The position numbers were made by a program, and so were the translations under genes. The notes beneath the pieces were generated by a model that worked only from the letters and a program-made list of their open reading frames with translations, was not told where the DNA came from and searched no databases. This document shows, one piece after another, positions 1 through 5,445 of a stretch of 5,908 bases of DNA; positions within the stretch are counted from its first letter, which is position 1; each line of letters starts with the position of its first letter. Source of the stretch: Pseudaestuariivita sp. (GTDB lineage Bacteria; Pseudomonadota; Alphaproteobacteria; Rhodobacterales; Rhodobacteraceae). Location: NCBI GenBank assembly GCA_020629995.1, contig JAHDCH010000178.1:1-5908 (forward strand). Reading direction: 5' to 3'.

Positions 1-314
1 GCGAAGGGCAGGCCTGAGCGCGGTGCTTCATGAGTGGCGGCGGCCTGGCATTGGCCGGGGATGCCATCGTATTCGGCGTACATCAGGATGGTGGGGCCGG
101 GGCCGCTCGACCAATGCGCGCAGAAGGCGGTGGGCATGCCGCCCGAGCCTTCCTCGACGTCGAAGCCCTCGGCACGCAGGCGGGCGACGTACCAGGCCGC
201 CGATTGGTATTCGCGCCAGGCGGTCTCGCCATAGTCAAAAATCGTCGCGGTGGCAGCGCTGAGGTCTGCGCGGTGGGCCGTGACCCAGGCGCGGGCGGTG
301 GCTTCGGCGCTCAT
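1..314 (-). CDS. AbgB-like M20 amidohydrolase, N-terminal part only
   Basis: Partial gene: 104 codons from the start, then it leaves the window. The protein begins MSAEATARAW. It resembles the N-terminus of M20 amidohydrolases of the p-aminobenzoyl-glutamate hydrolase subunit B (AbgB) group. An amphipathic N-terminal helix leads to an 'ETAWREYQSA' segment (about 30-39), where AbgB has HPETRFEEFWSA. A strand then leads into the 'YAEYDGIPGQCQ' block (79-90), the counterpart of GEYDALAG. The family cleaves amide bonds of N-acyl or aryl amino acids with a two-metal centre. The metal-binding HGCGHN-type motif would lie beyond the left edge, so activity cannot be judged. The ATG overlaps the TGA of the upstream aminotransferase (ATGA, 314-311), implying translational coupling and shared substrate metabolism. 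Family assignment is fairly firm; the substrate is unknown. Confidence 0.8.
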   Translation of the reverse strand, partial: MSAEATARAWVTAHRADLSAATATIFDYGETAWREYQSAAWYVARLRAEGFDVEEGSGGMPTAFCAHWSSGPGPTILMYAEYDGIPGQCQAAATHEAPRSGLPF

Positions 315-1678
315 GTGCTGAGGTCGCGGTGCACCATCTCGATCGCGCGCCCCAAGCGGTCGACGATGGTGTCGACATCGGCGCGGGTGATGATCAGCGG
401 CGGCGACATGATGTTCAAAGGGCCGATGGGGCGGACGATCAGGCCCAGCTCTTCGGCCTTGTCCGAGATGCGTTTGCCGATGTTCACCTCGTCGGGGTGC
501 AGGGCACGGGTGGCTTTGTCGGCGACGTTCTCGATACACATCATCAGCTTGCGGCCGCGCACCTCGCCCACGGTGGGCAGGTCCGCCAGCGTCGCCAGTT
601 GCGCTTCGAAATAGGGGCCGATGTCCTGCACGTGGGTGAGGATCTCTTCGCGCTCCATGATTTCGATATTCTTCAGCGCGGCGGCGCAGCACACCGGGTG
701 GCCCGAATAGGTGAAGCCGGAGGTGTACCAGCGGGCCGGGTCCGAGCTGATCGCGGCATGGATGCGGTCGGAGTAGATCATTGCGCCGATGGGAAGGTAG
801 CCCGAAGACAGCCCCTTGGCTGAACAGATGATGTCGGGCTGGACGCCGAATTCGTCCCATGACGCGAACCAGTGGCCGAGCCGGCCCCAGGCGGTGACGA
901 CTTCGTCGGCGACAAAGAGGATGTCGTGCTTTTGGCAGACCTCCCACATCGCCTTGAAGTACCCATTGGGCGGGACGATCACGCCGCCTGCGCCCATGAT
1001 CGGTTCAGCAAAGAAGGCCCCCACCTTGTCTGCGCCGATCTCGGCGATCTTGGCTTCGAATTCATCGACCAGCCACTGGGTGAAGGTGGCGTCGTCCATC
1101 CCTGCGCCGACGCGGTAGGGGTAGGGGGCCGAGATGTGGTGGATCGTGTCCGACAGATAGCGGAATTCGGGCGCGCGGTCGCCGGGTTTGTTGCCGATGG
1201 ACATGCTGGCGTAGGTGCTGCCGTGATAGCCGTTGTCGCGCGCGATCACATGATGCTTTTCAGGCCGTCCGCGAGAGGATTGGTAGAAATGCACCATGCG
1301 GAAGGCGCTGTCGACCGCCGTGGATCCGCCGGTGGTGAAATGCACGCGGTTGAGATCCCCGGGCGCCTTTTCGGCGATCTTGGCGGCCAGCATCGCGGCG
1401 GGGCCATTGGTCATGTCGACAAAGGTCGAGGAGAAGGCCAGCTCGCGCACCTGATCGGCGATGGCATTGGCCATTTCCTCGCGCCCCAGCCCGATATTGG
1501 TACACCACAGGCCGCCGACCGCGTCGATATACTCCTTGCCGTCTATGTCCGTCACGCGCGCGCCAGTGCCGCTGGCCAGGATCAGCTGCGCGTCCTGTTC
1601 GAAGGCTTCGAAATTGGTCCAGGGACGCAGGGCATGGCGCTTGTCTTGGGCGGCAAGGGTGGTGGCAAGGTTGGACAT
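311..1678 (-). CDS. Class III PLP-dependent aminotransferase (omega-amino acid:pyruvate type)
   Basis: 455 aa, the usual length of fold-type I class III transaminases, which move an amino group from a primary amine or omega-amino acid to a keto acid (often pyruvate). Visible landmarks: GGLW at 55-58 (substrate-pocket Trp), GGST at 117-120 (phosphate-binding turn), YHG at 151-153 (Tyr stacking on PLP), the Asp258-Glu-Val motif (Asp contacting the pyridine nitrogen), Lys288 in SAKGLSSGYLP (Schiff-base lysine), and Arg416 in VRPIGP, matching the mobile carboxylate-binding arginine of omega-transaminases. All key residues are present, so it should be active. The ATG at 1678 has a strong Shine-Dalgarno sequence (AAAGGAG) 7 nt upstream. 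It is first in a minus-strand operon with the M20 amidohydrolase and divergent from a TetR regulator. Amine substrate unknown; GABA, beta-alanine, taurine or polyamine derivatives are possible for the family. Confidence 0.93.
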   Translation of the reverse strand: MSNLATTLAAQDKRHALRPWTNFEAFEQDAQLILASGTGARVTDIDGKEYIDAVGGLWCTNIGLGREEMANAIADQVRELAFSSTFVDMTNGPAAMLAAKIAEKAPGDLNRVHFTTGGSTAVDSAFRMVHFYQSSRGRPEKHHVIARDNGYHGSTYASMSIGNKPGDRAPEFRYLSDTIHHISAPYPYRVGAGMDDATFTQWLVDEFEAKIAEIGADKVGAFFAEPIMGAGGVIVPPNGYFKAMWEVCQKHDILFVADEVVTAWGRLGHWFASWDEFGVQPDIICSAKGLSSGYLPIGAMIYSDRIHAAISSDPARWYTSGFTYSGHPVCCAAALKNIEIMEREEILTHVQDIGPYFEAQLATLADLPTVGEVRGRKLMMCIENVADKATRALHPDEVNIGKRISDKAEELGLIVRPIGPLNIMSPPLIITRADVDTIVDRLGRAIEMVHRDLST

Positions 1679-1685
1679 GGGGCGA

Positions 1686-1692
1686 CTCCTTT
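1686..1692 (-). promoter_or_regulatory. Ribosome binding site of the aminotransferase
   Basis: Read on the minus strand this is AAAGGAG, a near-consensus Shine-Dalgarno sequence 7 nt before the ATG at 1678-1676. It fixes the start of the aminotransferase. Confidence 0.8.
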
Positions 1693-1696
1693 GTGC

Positions 1697-1732
1697 AACT
1701 TGTAATTCATTCCAAACTTGAGTTCAATTCCA
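1697..1732. repeat. Tandem pair of 18-bp imperfect repeats in the divergent promoter region (candidate TetR operator)
   Basis: Unit 1 (1697-1714) is AACTTGTAATTCATTCCA and unit 2 (1715-1732) is AACTTGAGTTCAATTCCA. They abut exactly and match at 13 of 18 positions, sharing AACTTG at the left end and ATTCCA at the right end. Unit 2 also contains short dyads: AACT-TG-AGTT at 1715-1724 and TTGA-GT-TCAA at 1719-1728 (overlapping). The pair lies in the AT-rich gap between a TetR regulator and its divergent neighbour and covers the likely promoter elements. That is where an autoregulatory operator would be expected. The repeat is seen directly; operator function is inferred. Confidence 0.5.
1699..1727 (-). 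promoter_or_regulatory. Putative sigma-70 promoter for the aminotransferase operon
   Basis: On the minus strand TTGAAC (1727-1722) resembles a -35 box and TACAAG (1704-1699) a -10 box, each matching 4 of 6 consensus bases, separated by 17 bp. Transcription would start about 10-15 nt before the aminotransferase ribosome binding site. Both boxes lie inside the 18-bp tandem repeats, so a protein bound there would block this promoter. Prediction by eye only. Confidence 0.4.
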
Positions 1733-1752
1733 GTCTGTGACAGGGTGCGATC

Positions 1753-2385
1753 ATGAGTTTGCGAGAAGATCAAAAGACCACGCGCCGCGAGGCGCTGCTG
1801 CAGGCCGCGGCGCGGCTGTACCTGGAGCGCGGGTTCGAGGATGTGCGCGCCGAAGAGATTGCCGAGGCGGCCGGGTCGTCCACGGCGACGCTGTACAATT
1901 ACTTTGGCGGCAAGGGTGACATGCTGATGACGCTGGTCACCCGCGAATCCGAGATGATCCTGGCCGAGACGGCGCCGCTGGTCGAAAACCCGCCCGATCT
2001 GGCGAGGGACGCTTTTGCGCAGCTGTTTGCGGCGTGGTTCGATCCCAAGGCGATCTTGCTGAACCGGGCGCTGTGGCGGCAGGGGATTGCCCTGTCGTTC
2101 ACCGAAACCGAGACCGAAGCCGCGCAGAAATTCCGTGATTTCGATCACAAGCTGGCCGAGCAGGTGCGGGCCCTGGCCGAAACGCTGCAGGCCCGGGGCG
2201 CGCTGCGCGGAAATGTCGAGGCCCGGCCTTTTGCCACGGCGCTGTTCAACAATGTGAACATGCTGTTCTTTGAGTATGCGCGGTCCGGCGACATGACGCT
2301 GGAGGACCTGCGCGCCGAAGTGGCGGCGACGGTTCTGGCGGTCGTGTCGGTGGCCGAGCCGGGACGGGTGCAGGCGCGCGGCTAG
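1753..2385 (+). CDS. TetR/AcrR-family transcriptional regulator
   Basis: 210 aa, typical for TetR regulators, which bind operators as dimers and release DNA when a small ligand enters the C-terminal domain. The N-terminal domain is clear: TRREALLQAAARLYLERG (10-27) is helix 1, and the helix-turn-helix runs about 34-53 (EEIAEAAGSSTATLYNYFGG), with the classic 'TLYNYFGGKGDML' recognition-helix/helix-4 junction. The C-terminal ligand domain (about 75-200) is not specific enough to name an effector. The ATG at 1753 is preceded by a modest AGGG (1742-1745). The gene is divergent from the aminotransferase with a 74-bp gap and lies 69 bp upstream of the lyase operon, so it could control one or both. 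Family call is secure; targets are inferred from position and from the repeats on either side of the gene. Confidence 0.93.
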   Translation: MSLREDQKTTRREALLQAAARLYLERGFEDVRAEEIAEAAGSSTATLYNYFGGKGDMLMTLVTRESEMILAETAPLVENPPDLARDAFAQLFAAWFDPKAILLNRALWRQGIALSFTETETEAAQKFRDFDHKLAEQVRALAETLQARGALRGNVEARPFATALFNNVNMLFFEYARSGDMTLEDLRAEVAATVLAVVSVAEPGRVQARG

Positions 2386-2417
2386 GCCGCTTGCCTTTTG
2401 CGCGCGGCGCGGCCTAG
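2382..2417. repeat. 9-bp perfect inverted repeat spanning the TetR stop codon and the lyase-operon promoter
   Basis: CTAGGCCGC (2382-2390) and GCGGCCTAG (2409-2417) are exact reverse complements separated by 18 nt. The left arm includes the TetR TAG stop; the right arm overlaps the presumed -10 box. It could be an operator with widely spaced half-sites or, in RNA, a large-loop hairpin after the regulator gene. No T-tract follows the right arm, so a standard intrinsic terminator is unlikely. Confidence 0.45.
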
Positions 2418-2420
2418 GCT
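2391..2420 (+). promoter_or_regulatory. Putative promoter of the lyase-kinase-dehydrogenase operon
   Basis: TTGCCT (2391-2396) and TAGGCT (2415-2420) are separated by 18 bp. TTG-rich -35 boxes with degenerate GC-rich -10 boxes are common in Rhodobacteraceae housekeeping promoters. Transcription would begin near 2427, giving a leader of about 28 nt before the GTG at 2455. If so, the upstream in-frame ATG at 2398 lies inside the promoter and cannot be the start. Prediction by eye; the match to the -10 consensus is weak (3 of 6). Confidence 0.35.
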
Positions 2421-2454
2421 GGCGTCTGACACGAGGCCAAAGGCAGGGACCGAC

Positions 2455-3765
2455 GTGACCGACGCCCCGACATCGCAGCTGTATCCGGCGCTGTTCAGCG
2501 ATGCCGGCATCATGGCAATTGTGTCCGACGCGGCGCAGGTTGCGGCGATGATCCGGGTCGAGGCGGCCCTGGCCCGGGCCGAAGGCGCAGTGGGCGTGAT
2601 CCCAAAAGACATGGGCCAGGCCCTTGCAGGAGCGCTGGATCGAGCGGATGTGCCGCTGCATGCGCTGGCACAGGGTGCCGCATTGGCGGGTGTTGCCGTG
2701 CCCGCGCTGGTGGCTGAATTGCGGACACAGCTGCCGCAGGAGGCGGGGCATTGGCTGCATTGGGGCGCGACTTCGCAGGATATCGTGGATACAGCGCTGG
2801 TTCTGACCGCGCGCGAGGCGCTTGGCCTGCTGGCCGAGCGGCTGGCGCGGGTGCTGGACAGTCTGGAAGCCTTGTCGCGCCGGCACGAGGCGCTGCCGAT
2901 GGCCGGGCGCACACGCGGGCAGGTCGCCACGCCGATCACCTTCGGACTGAAGGCTGCCCGCTGGGCCCAGCCGCTGGTGCAGGCCGAGGCGGGGCTTGGG
3001 CAGCTGCGCGATCAGGCATTCCGGGTGCAGTTCGGCGGGGCGTCGGGCGCAGGCACGGCGGTCGCGCCGCACGGCCCGAAGATCGGCGCGGCGCTGGCCA
3101 AAGAGCTGGGATTGCGCAACGTGCCGCCGTGGCACACGGATCGCGGACCGTTTCGGGCGATGGCACGCTGGGCCGAGGATGTCGCGCTGGGTGTCGCCAG
3201 GTTCGCCGGGGATGTCCTGCTGCTGGCCCGGTCCGAGATTGCCGAAGTCACCGCGGGCACAGGGGGCGGATCATCGACCATGCCGCAAAAGGCCAATCCG
3301 GTGACGGCGGAAGCCGCGCGCTCGGCGGCCGAGGTGGCGCGGACCGAAGCCACCGCGCTGAGTGCGGCGGGTGTTCAGGCCGAAGAACGCGATGGTACAT
3401 ACTGGCCGCTGGAATGGCTGTACCTGCCCCGGATGTTGAGCGCGCTGGGCGCAGTACTGGCTCATGCCGAGACGCTGGCGGGCACAGTACAGCCGGTGCC
3501 GGGTGCGATGGCCCGCACATTGGAGGAGCATCCGGGGGTGATGGCCGAAGCGGCAAGCTTTGCGCTGGCGCGGCAGATGCCCCGCGCCGAGGCGCAGGCG
3601 CGGATCAAGGCGGCGCTGGGCGGCAAAGACGGTCTGGCGGCAGCGCTGGGCGGGATCGAGGATGCAAGCCGGGTGCTGGACCCGGCCAGTGTCGTGCCGG
3701 CTTGCAGCGCTGAAGCCGAGCGAGTCTGGGCAGAGCGTGTCCGGTGGGAGGGATCATGGACGTAA
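2455..3765 (+). CDS. PcaB-like lyase of the fumarase/aspartase superfamily
   Basis: 436 aa from the GTG at 2455, preceded by AGGGA (2445-2449) 5 nt upstream. The upstream in-frame ATG (2398) would add a non-homologous 19-residue leader and falls in the promoter. Superfamily regions in order: an N-terminal block (about 9-50) like PcaB's 'LFSDAGIMAIVSD', GATSQDI (104-110), GRTRGQVATPITFGLKAA (151-168), VQFGGASGAG (191-200), PWHTDR (225-230), and the signature loop GGSSTMPQKANP (271-282) with the mobile catalytic serine pair. These order and spacing features fit class II 3-carboxy-cis,cis-muconate cycloisomerase better than adenylosuccinate or argininosuccinate lyase. Such enzymes add or eliminate across a carboxylate-bearing double bond by anti beta-elimination chemistry. 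No other protocatechuate gene is nearby, so the true substrate may differ. First gene of the operon; it overlaps the kinase by 10 bp. Confidence 0.85.
   Translation: MTDAPTSQLYPALFSDAGIMAIVSDAAQVAAMIRVEAALARAEGAVGVIPKDMGQALAGALDRADVPLHALAQGAALAGVAVPALVAELRTQLPQEAGHWLHWGATSQDIVDTALVLTAREALGLLAERLARVLDSLEALSRRHEALPMAGRTRGQVATPITFGLKAARWAQPLVQAEAGLGQLRDQAFRVQFGGASGAGTAVAPHGPKIGAALAKELGLRNVPPWHTDRGPFRAMARWAEDVALGVARFAGDVLLLARSEIAEVTAGTGGGSSTMPQKANPVTAEAARSAAEVARTEATALSAAGVQAEERDGTYWPLEWLYLPRMLSALGAVLAHAETLAGTVQPVPGAMARTLEEHPGVMAEAASFALARQMPRAEAQARIKAALGGKDGLAAALGGIEDASRVLDPASVVPACSAEAERVWAERVRWEGSWT
3746..3751 (+). promoter_or_regulatory. Ribosome binding site that decides the kinase start
   Basis: GGGAGG ends 4 nt before the ATG at 3756. 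An in-frame GTG at 3744 overlaps this site and has no Shine-Dalgarno sequence of its own, so the ATG is preferred. The site lies inside the last codons of the lyase, consistent with coupled translation. Confidence 0.7.
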
Positions 3766-4385
3766 CGGATGTAGACAGTCTTGTGGCCGAGCTGGCGGCA
3801 AAGGCCCCCGGCAAACGGGTGATCGTTGGGATCGCCGGCGCGCCGGGGGGGGGCAAATCCACGCTGGCCGAAGCGCTGAAGGCGCGGCTGAATGACGGGG
3901 CAGAGGGCCGCGCGGCAGTGCTGGGCATGGACGGGTTCCACTATGACGACGCCGTGCTTGAGGCCAGAGGCCACAGGGCCCGCAAGGGCGCGCCGCACAC
4001 GTTTGACGTGGGCGGTCTGGCGGCAACGCTGGCAAGGCTGCGCGCGGGAGGCGCGGATGTGGCCGTGCCGGTCTTTGACCGGAGCATGGAGCTGAGCCGG
4101 GCCAGCGCCGAGATCATCGCAGCAGAGGTCGAGATCGTGCTGGTCGAAGGCAATTACCTGCTGACCGATCAGGGCGACTGGGCCGCGCTGCGGGATGCCT
4201 TTGACCTGAGGATCATGGTCGAGGTTCCCGAGGCCGAGCTGGCGCGCCGGCTGACCGCAAGGTGGCAAGGCTATGGCCTCGGGCCGGAAGAGGTGCACGC
4301 CAAGCTGCACGAAAACGACCTGCCCAACGGCGCCTACGTAAGAGAGCGCAGCGTGGCCATAGACCGCGTGGTGCGCGAGGGATGA
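3756..4385 (+). CDS. P-loop kinase of the uridine/pantothenate kinase-like group (FrcK/YggC type)
   Basis: 209 aa from the ATG at 3756, inside the end of the lyase gene. Walker A is GAPGGGKST (28-36, Lys34). Then come LGMDGFHYDD (57-65), KGAPHTFD (77-84), VPVFDRSMELSR (104-115), a Walker B-like strand VLVEGNYLL (128-136) and an arginine-rich lid region RRLTARW (164-170). This layout is that of the phosphoribulokinase/uridine kinase fold, in particular the small kinases annotated as FrcK or YggC, often found with sugar catabolism genes. It should transfer a phosphate from ATP to a small hydroxylated compound in the cytoplasm. The acceptor cannot be told from sequence. The Walker A glycines are encoded by a run of nine G bases (3845-3853). 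The stop overlaps the next gene's start by ATGA. Family call firm, substrate unknown. Confidence 0.85.
   Translation: MDVTDVDSLVAELAAKAPGKRVIVGIAGAPGGGKSTLAEALKARLNDGAEGRAAVLGMDGFHYDDAVLEARGHRARKGAPHTFDVGGLAATLARLRAGGADVAVPVFDRSMELSRASAEIIAAEVEIVLVEGNYLLTDQGDWAALRDAFDLRIMVEVPEAELARRLTARWQGYGLGPEEVHAKLHENDLPNGAYVRERSVAIDRVVREG
3845..3853 (+). repeat. G9 homopolymer inside the kinase Walker A codons
   Basis: Nine consecutive G bases run from the third base of the Pro30 codon through Gly31, Gly32 and the first two bases of Gly33. A slip of one base would frameshift the kinase right at its ATP-binding loop. The reading frame is intact as given. Confidence 0.9.
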
Positions 4386-5398
4386 TGCGCGCAGGACTGA
4401 TCGGGACGGGCATGGTGGCGGCCACGTACGCGGCGGCGATCGCGGCGTCCACGAAGGTGCGGCTGAGCCGGGTGGCTGCGCGCACTCAGGCCAGCGCTGA
4501 CGGTTTTGTCGCCGCGCATCCCGGTCTTGGCGCAGAAGCCTGCGCGGGCGCGCTGGAACTGGTGACCGACCCGGAGGTGGATTTTGTCATCCTCGCAACG
4601 CCGCCCGACGCCCGCGAGGCCGCGGTGCACGGCGCGATCCTGGCGGCCAAGCCGGTGCTGATGGAAAAGCCGGTCGAGCGCGATTTGCCGCGCGCCCGGG
4701 CCTTGGTCGAAGCGTGCGAAGCGGCAGGGGTGCCGCTGGGGATTGTGCTGCAGCACCGGGCGAGGCCGGTGGTGGCGGACCTGACAGAGCGGATGGCGCA
4801 GCTGGGCCAGCTGCACGCGGTCGAGGTGGCGGTGCCATGGTGGCGGCCCCAGGCCTATTACGACGCGCCGGGTCGGGGCACTTATGCGCAGGATGGCGGC
4901 GGCGTTCTGATCACGCAGGCGATCCACACGCTGGACCTGATGCTGAGCCTGACGGGGCCGGTGACCGAAGTGACGGCGATGGCGGCCACCACGGGTTTTC
5001 ACCAGATGGAGGCCGAGGATTTTGTCAGCGCGGGGCTGAGGTTTGCAAGCGGCGCGGTGGGCACCCTGTTCGCCAGCACAGCCAGCTATCCGGGCCGGGG
5101 CGAAACGATCACCCTGCACGGGGCGCAGGGCTCGGCAACGCTGGAGGCCGGTCAGGTCAGGATAAGCTGGCAGGACGGGCGCGACGAGGTGCTGGGTGCG
5201 GCGGCGGCCTCGGGCGCAGGAGCGGACCCCATGGCGTTTACCAGCGATTGGCACCAGTGGGTGATCGAGGATTTCGCGCAGGCCGTGGCCGAGGGCCGCG
5301 CGCCGATGGTGCCGGGCCGGGAGGCGCTGGCCGTGCACGGGTTGATCGGCGCGCTCGAGCGGTCGGCCCGCGAAGGGCGAAGGGTGGAGGTGGGCTGA
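4382..5398 (+). CDS. Gfo/Idh/MocA-family NAD(P)-dependent oxidoreductase (first of two)
   Basis: 338 aa, the common length for this family, which oxidises or reduces hydroxyl groups of sugars, inositols and related polyols. The N-terminal Rossmann domain starts AGLIGTGMVAATY (4-16) with a regular GxG motif. LATPPDAREA (71-80) follows, then Glu95-Lys96-Pro97 (MEKPV), where Lys96 is the family's usual catalytic lysine. The C-terminal alpha/beta domain has GGGVLITQAIHTLDL (172-186), with His182 as the expected second active-site residue and Asp185. All core residues are present. Two adjacent ATGs (4382 and 4385) are possible starts; 4382 gives the typical ATGA overlap with the kinase stop, while 4385 gives slightly better spacing from GAGGG (4377-4381). 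Third gene of the operon. Substrate unknown; a polyol or sugar acid is a fair inference. Confidence 0.9.
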   Translation: MMRAGLIGTGMVAATYAAAIAASTKVRLSRVAARTQASADGFVAAHPGLGAEACAGALELVTDPEVDFVILATPPDAREAAVHGAILAAKPVLMEKPVERDLPRARALVEACEAAGVPLGIVLQHRARPVVADLTERMAQLGQLHAVEVAVPWWRPQAYYDAPGRGTYAQDGGGVLITQAIHTLDLMLSLTGPVTEVTAMAATTGFHQMEAEDFVSAGLRFASGAVGTLFASTASYPGRGETITLHGAQGSATLEAGQVRISWQDGRDEVLGAAAASGAGADPMAFTSDWHQWVIEDFAQAVAEGRAPMVPGREALAVHGLIGALERSAREGRRVEVG

Positions 5399-5400
5399 AG

Positions 5401-5421
5401 GCCCCGGATCAGGTCCGGGGC
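5401..5421. repeat. GC-rich palindrome (8-bp arms, 5-nt loop) between the two oxidoreductase genes
   Basis: GCCCCGGA (5401-5408) pairs perfectly with TCCGGGGC (5414-5421) around TCAGG, starting 2 nt after the upstream stop codon. There is no T-tract, so it is not a typical terminator, though it could attenuate transcription or protect mRNA ends. From memory, very similar palindromes (CCCCGGATC-x-x-GTCCGGGG) are scattered through many alphaproteobacterial genomes, so it may be one copy of a small dispersed repeat. The structure is seen; its role is inferred. Confidence 0.65.
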
Positions 5422-5435
5422 TGGTGCCGCGTTGG

Positions 5436-5442
5436 GGAGGAG
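5436..5442 (+). promoter_or_regulatory. Ribosome binding site of the second oxidoreductase
   Basis: GGAGGAG lies 3 nt before the ATG at 5446 (GGAGG core 5 nt away). It is a strong site that allows independent initiation after the 47-bp gap and the stem-loop. Confidence 0.75.
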
Positions 5443-5445
5443 ATA

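Noticed and set aside
872..1705. Plus-strand open frame of 277 codons opposite the aminotransferase
   Set aside because: Antisense to an intact class III aminotransferase with every key residue; the Gly/Val/Asp/His-rich translation has no domain features.
2398..2454. Upstream ATG start extending the lyase by 19 residues
   Set aside because: The leader MRAARPRLASD... has no homology-like features, no Shine-Dalgarno sequence precedes it, and it overlaps the presumed promoter. The GTG at 2455 has AGGGA at good spacing.
2386..2454. Small RNA or riboswitch in the tetR-lyase gap
   Set aside because: The gap is only 69 bp and is accounted for by promoter-like boxes and a ribosome binding site; no known riboswitch core motif is seen.
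1582..3135. Long minus-strand open frame (517 codons) across the TetR gene and the start of the lyase
   Set aside because: It is antisense to two clearly recognised genes, is rich in Arg, Pro, His and Gln, and has no recognisable domain. Such frames arise from strong third-position GC bias.
4262..4381. Upstream start extending the first oxidoreductase by 40 residues into the kinase gene
   Set aside because: The extension is Arg-rich, lies wholly within the kinase in another frame, and would place extra sequence before the first Rossmann strand. The ATG at 4382 or 4385 fits the family.
5401..5421. Intrinsic terminator after the first oxidoreductase
   Set aside because: The stem is strong but is followed by CTGGTGCCG rather than a T-tract, and the next gene follows closely on the same strand.
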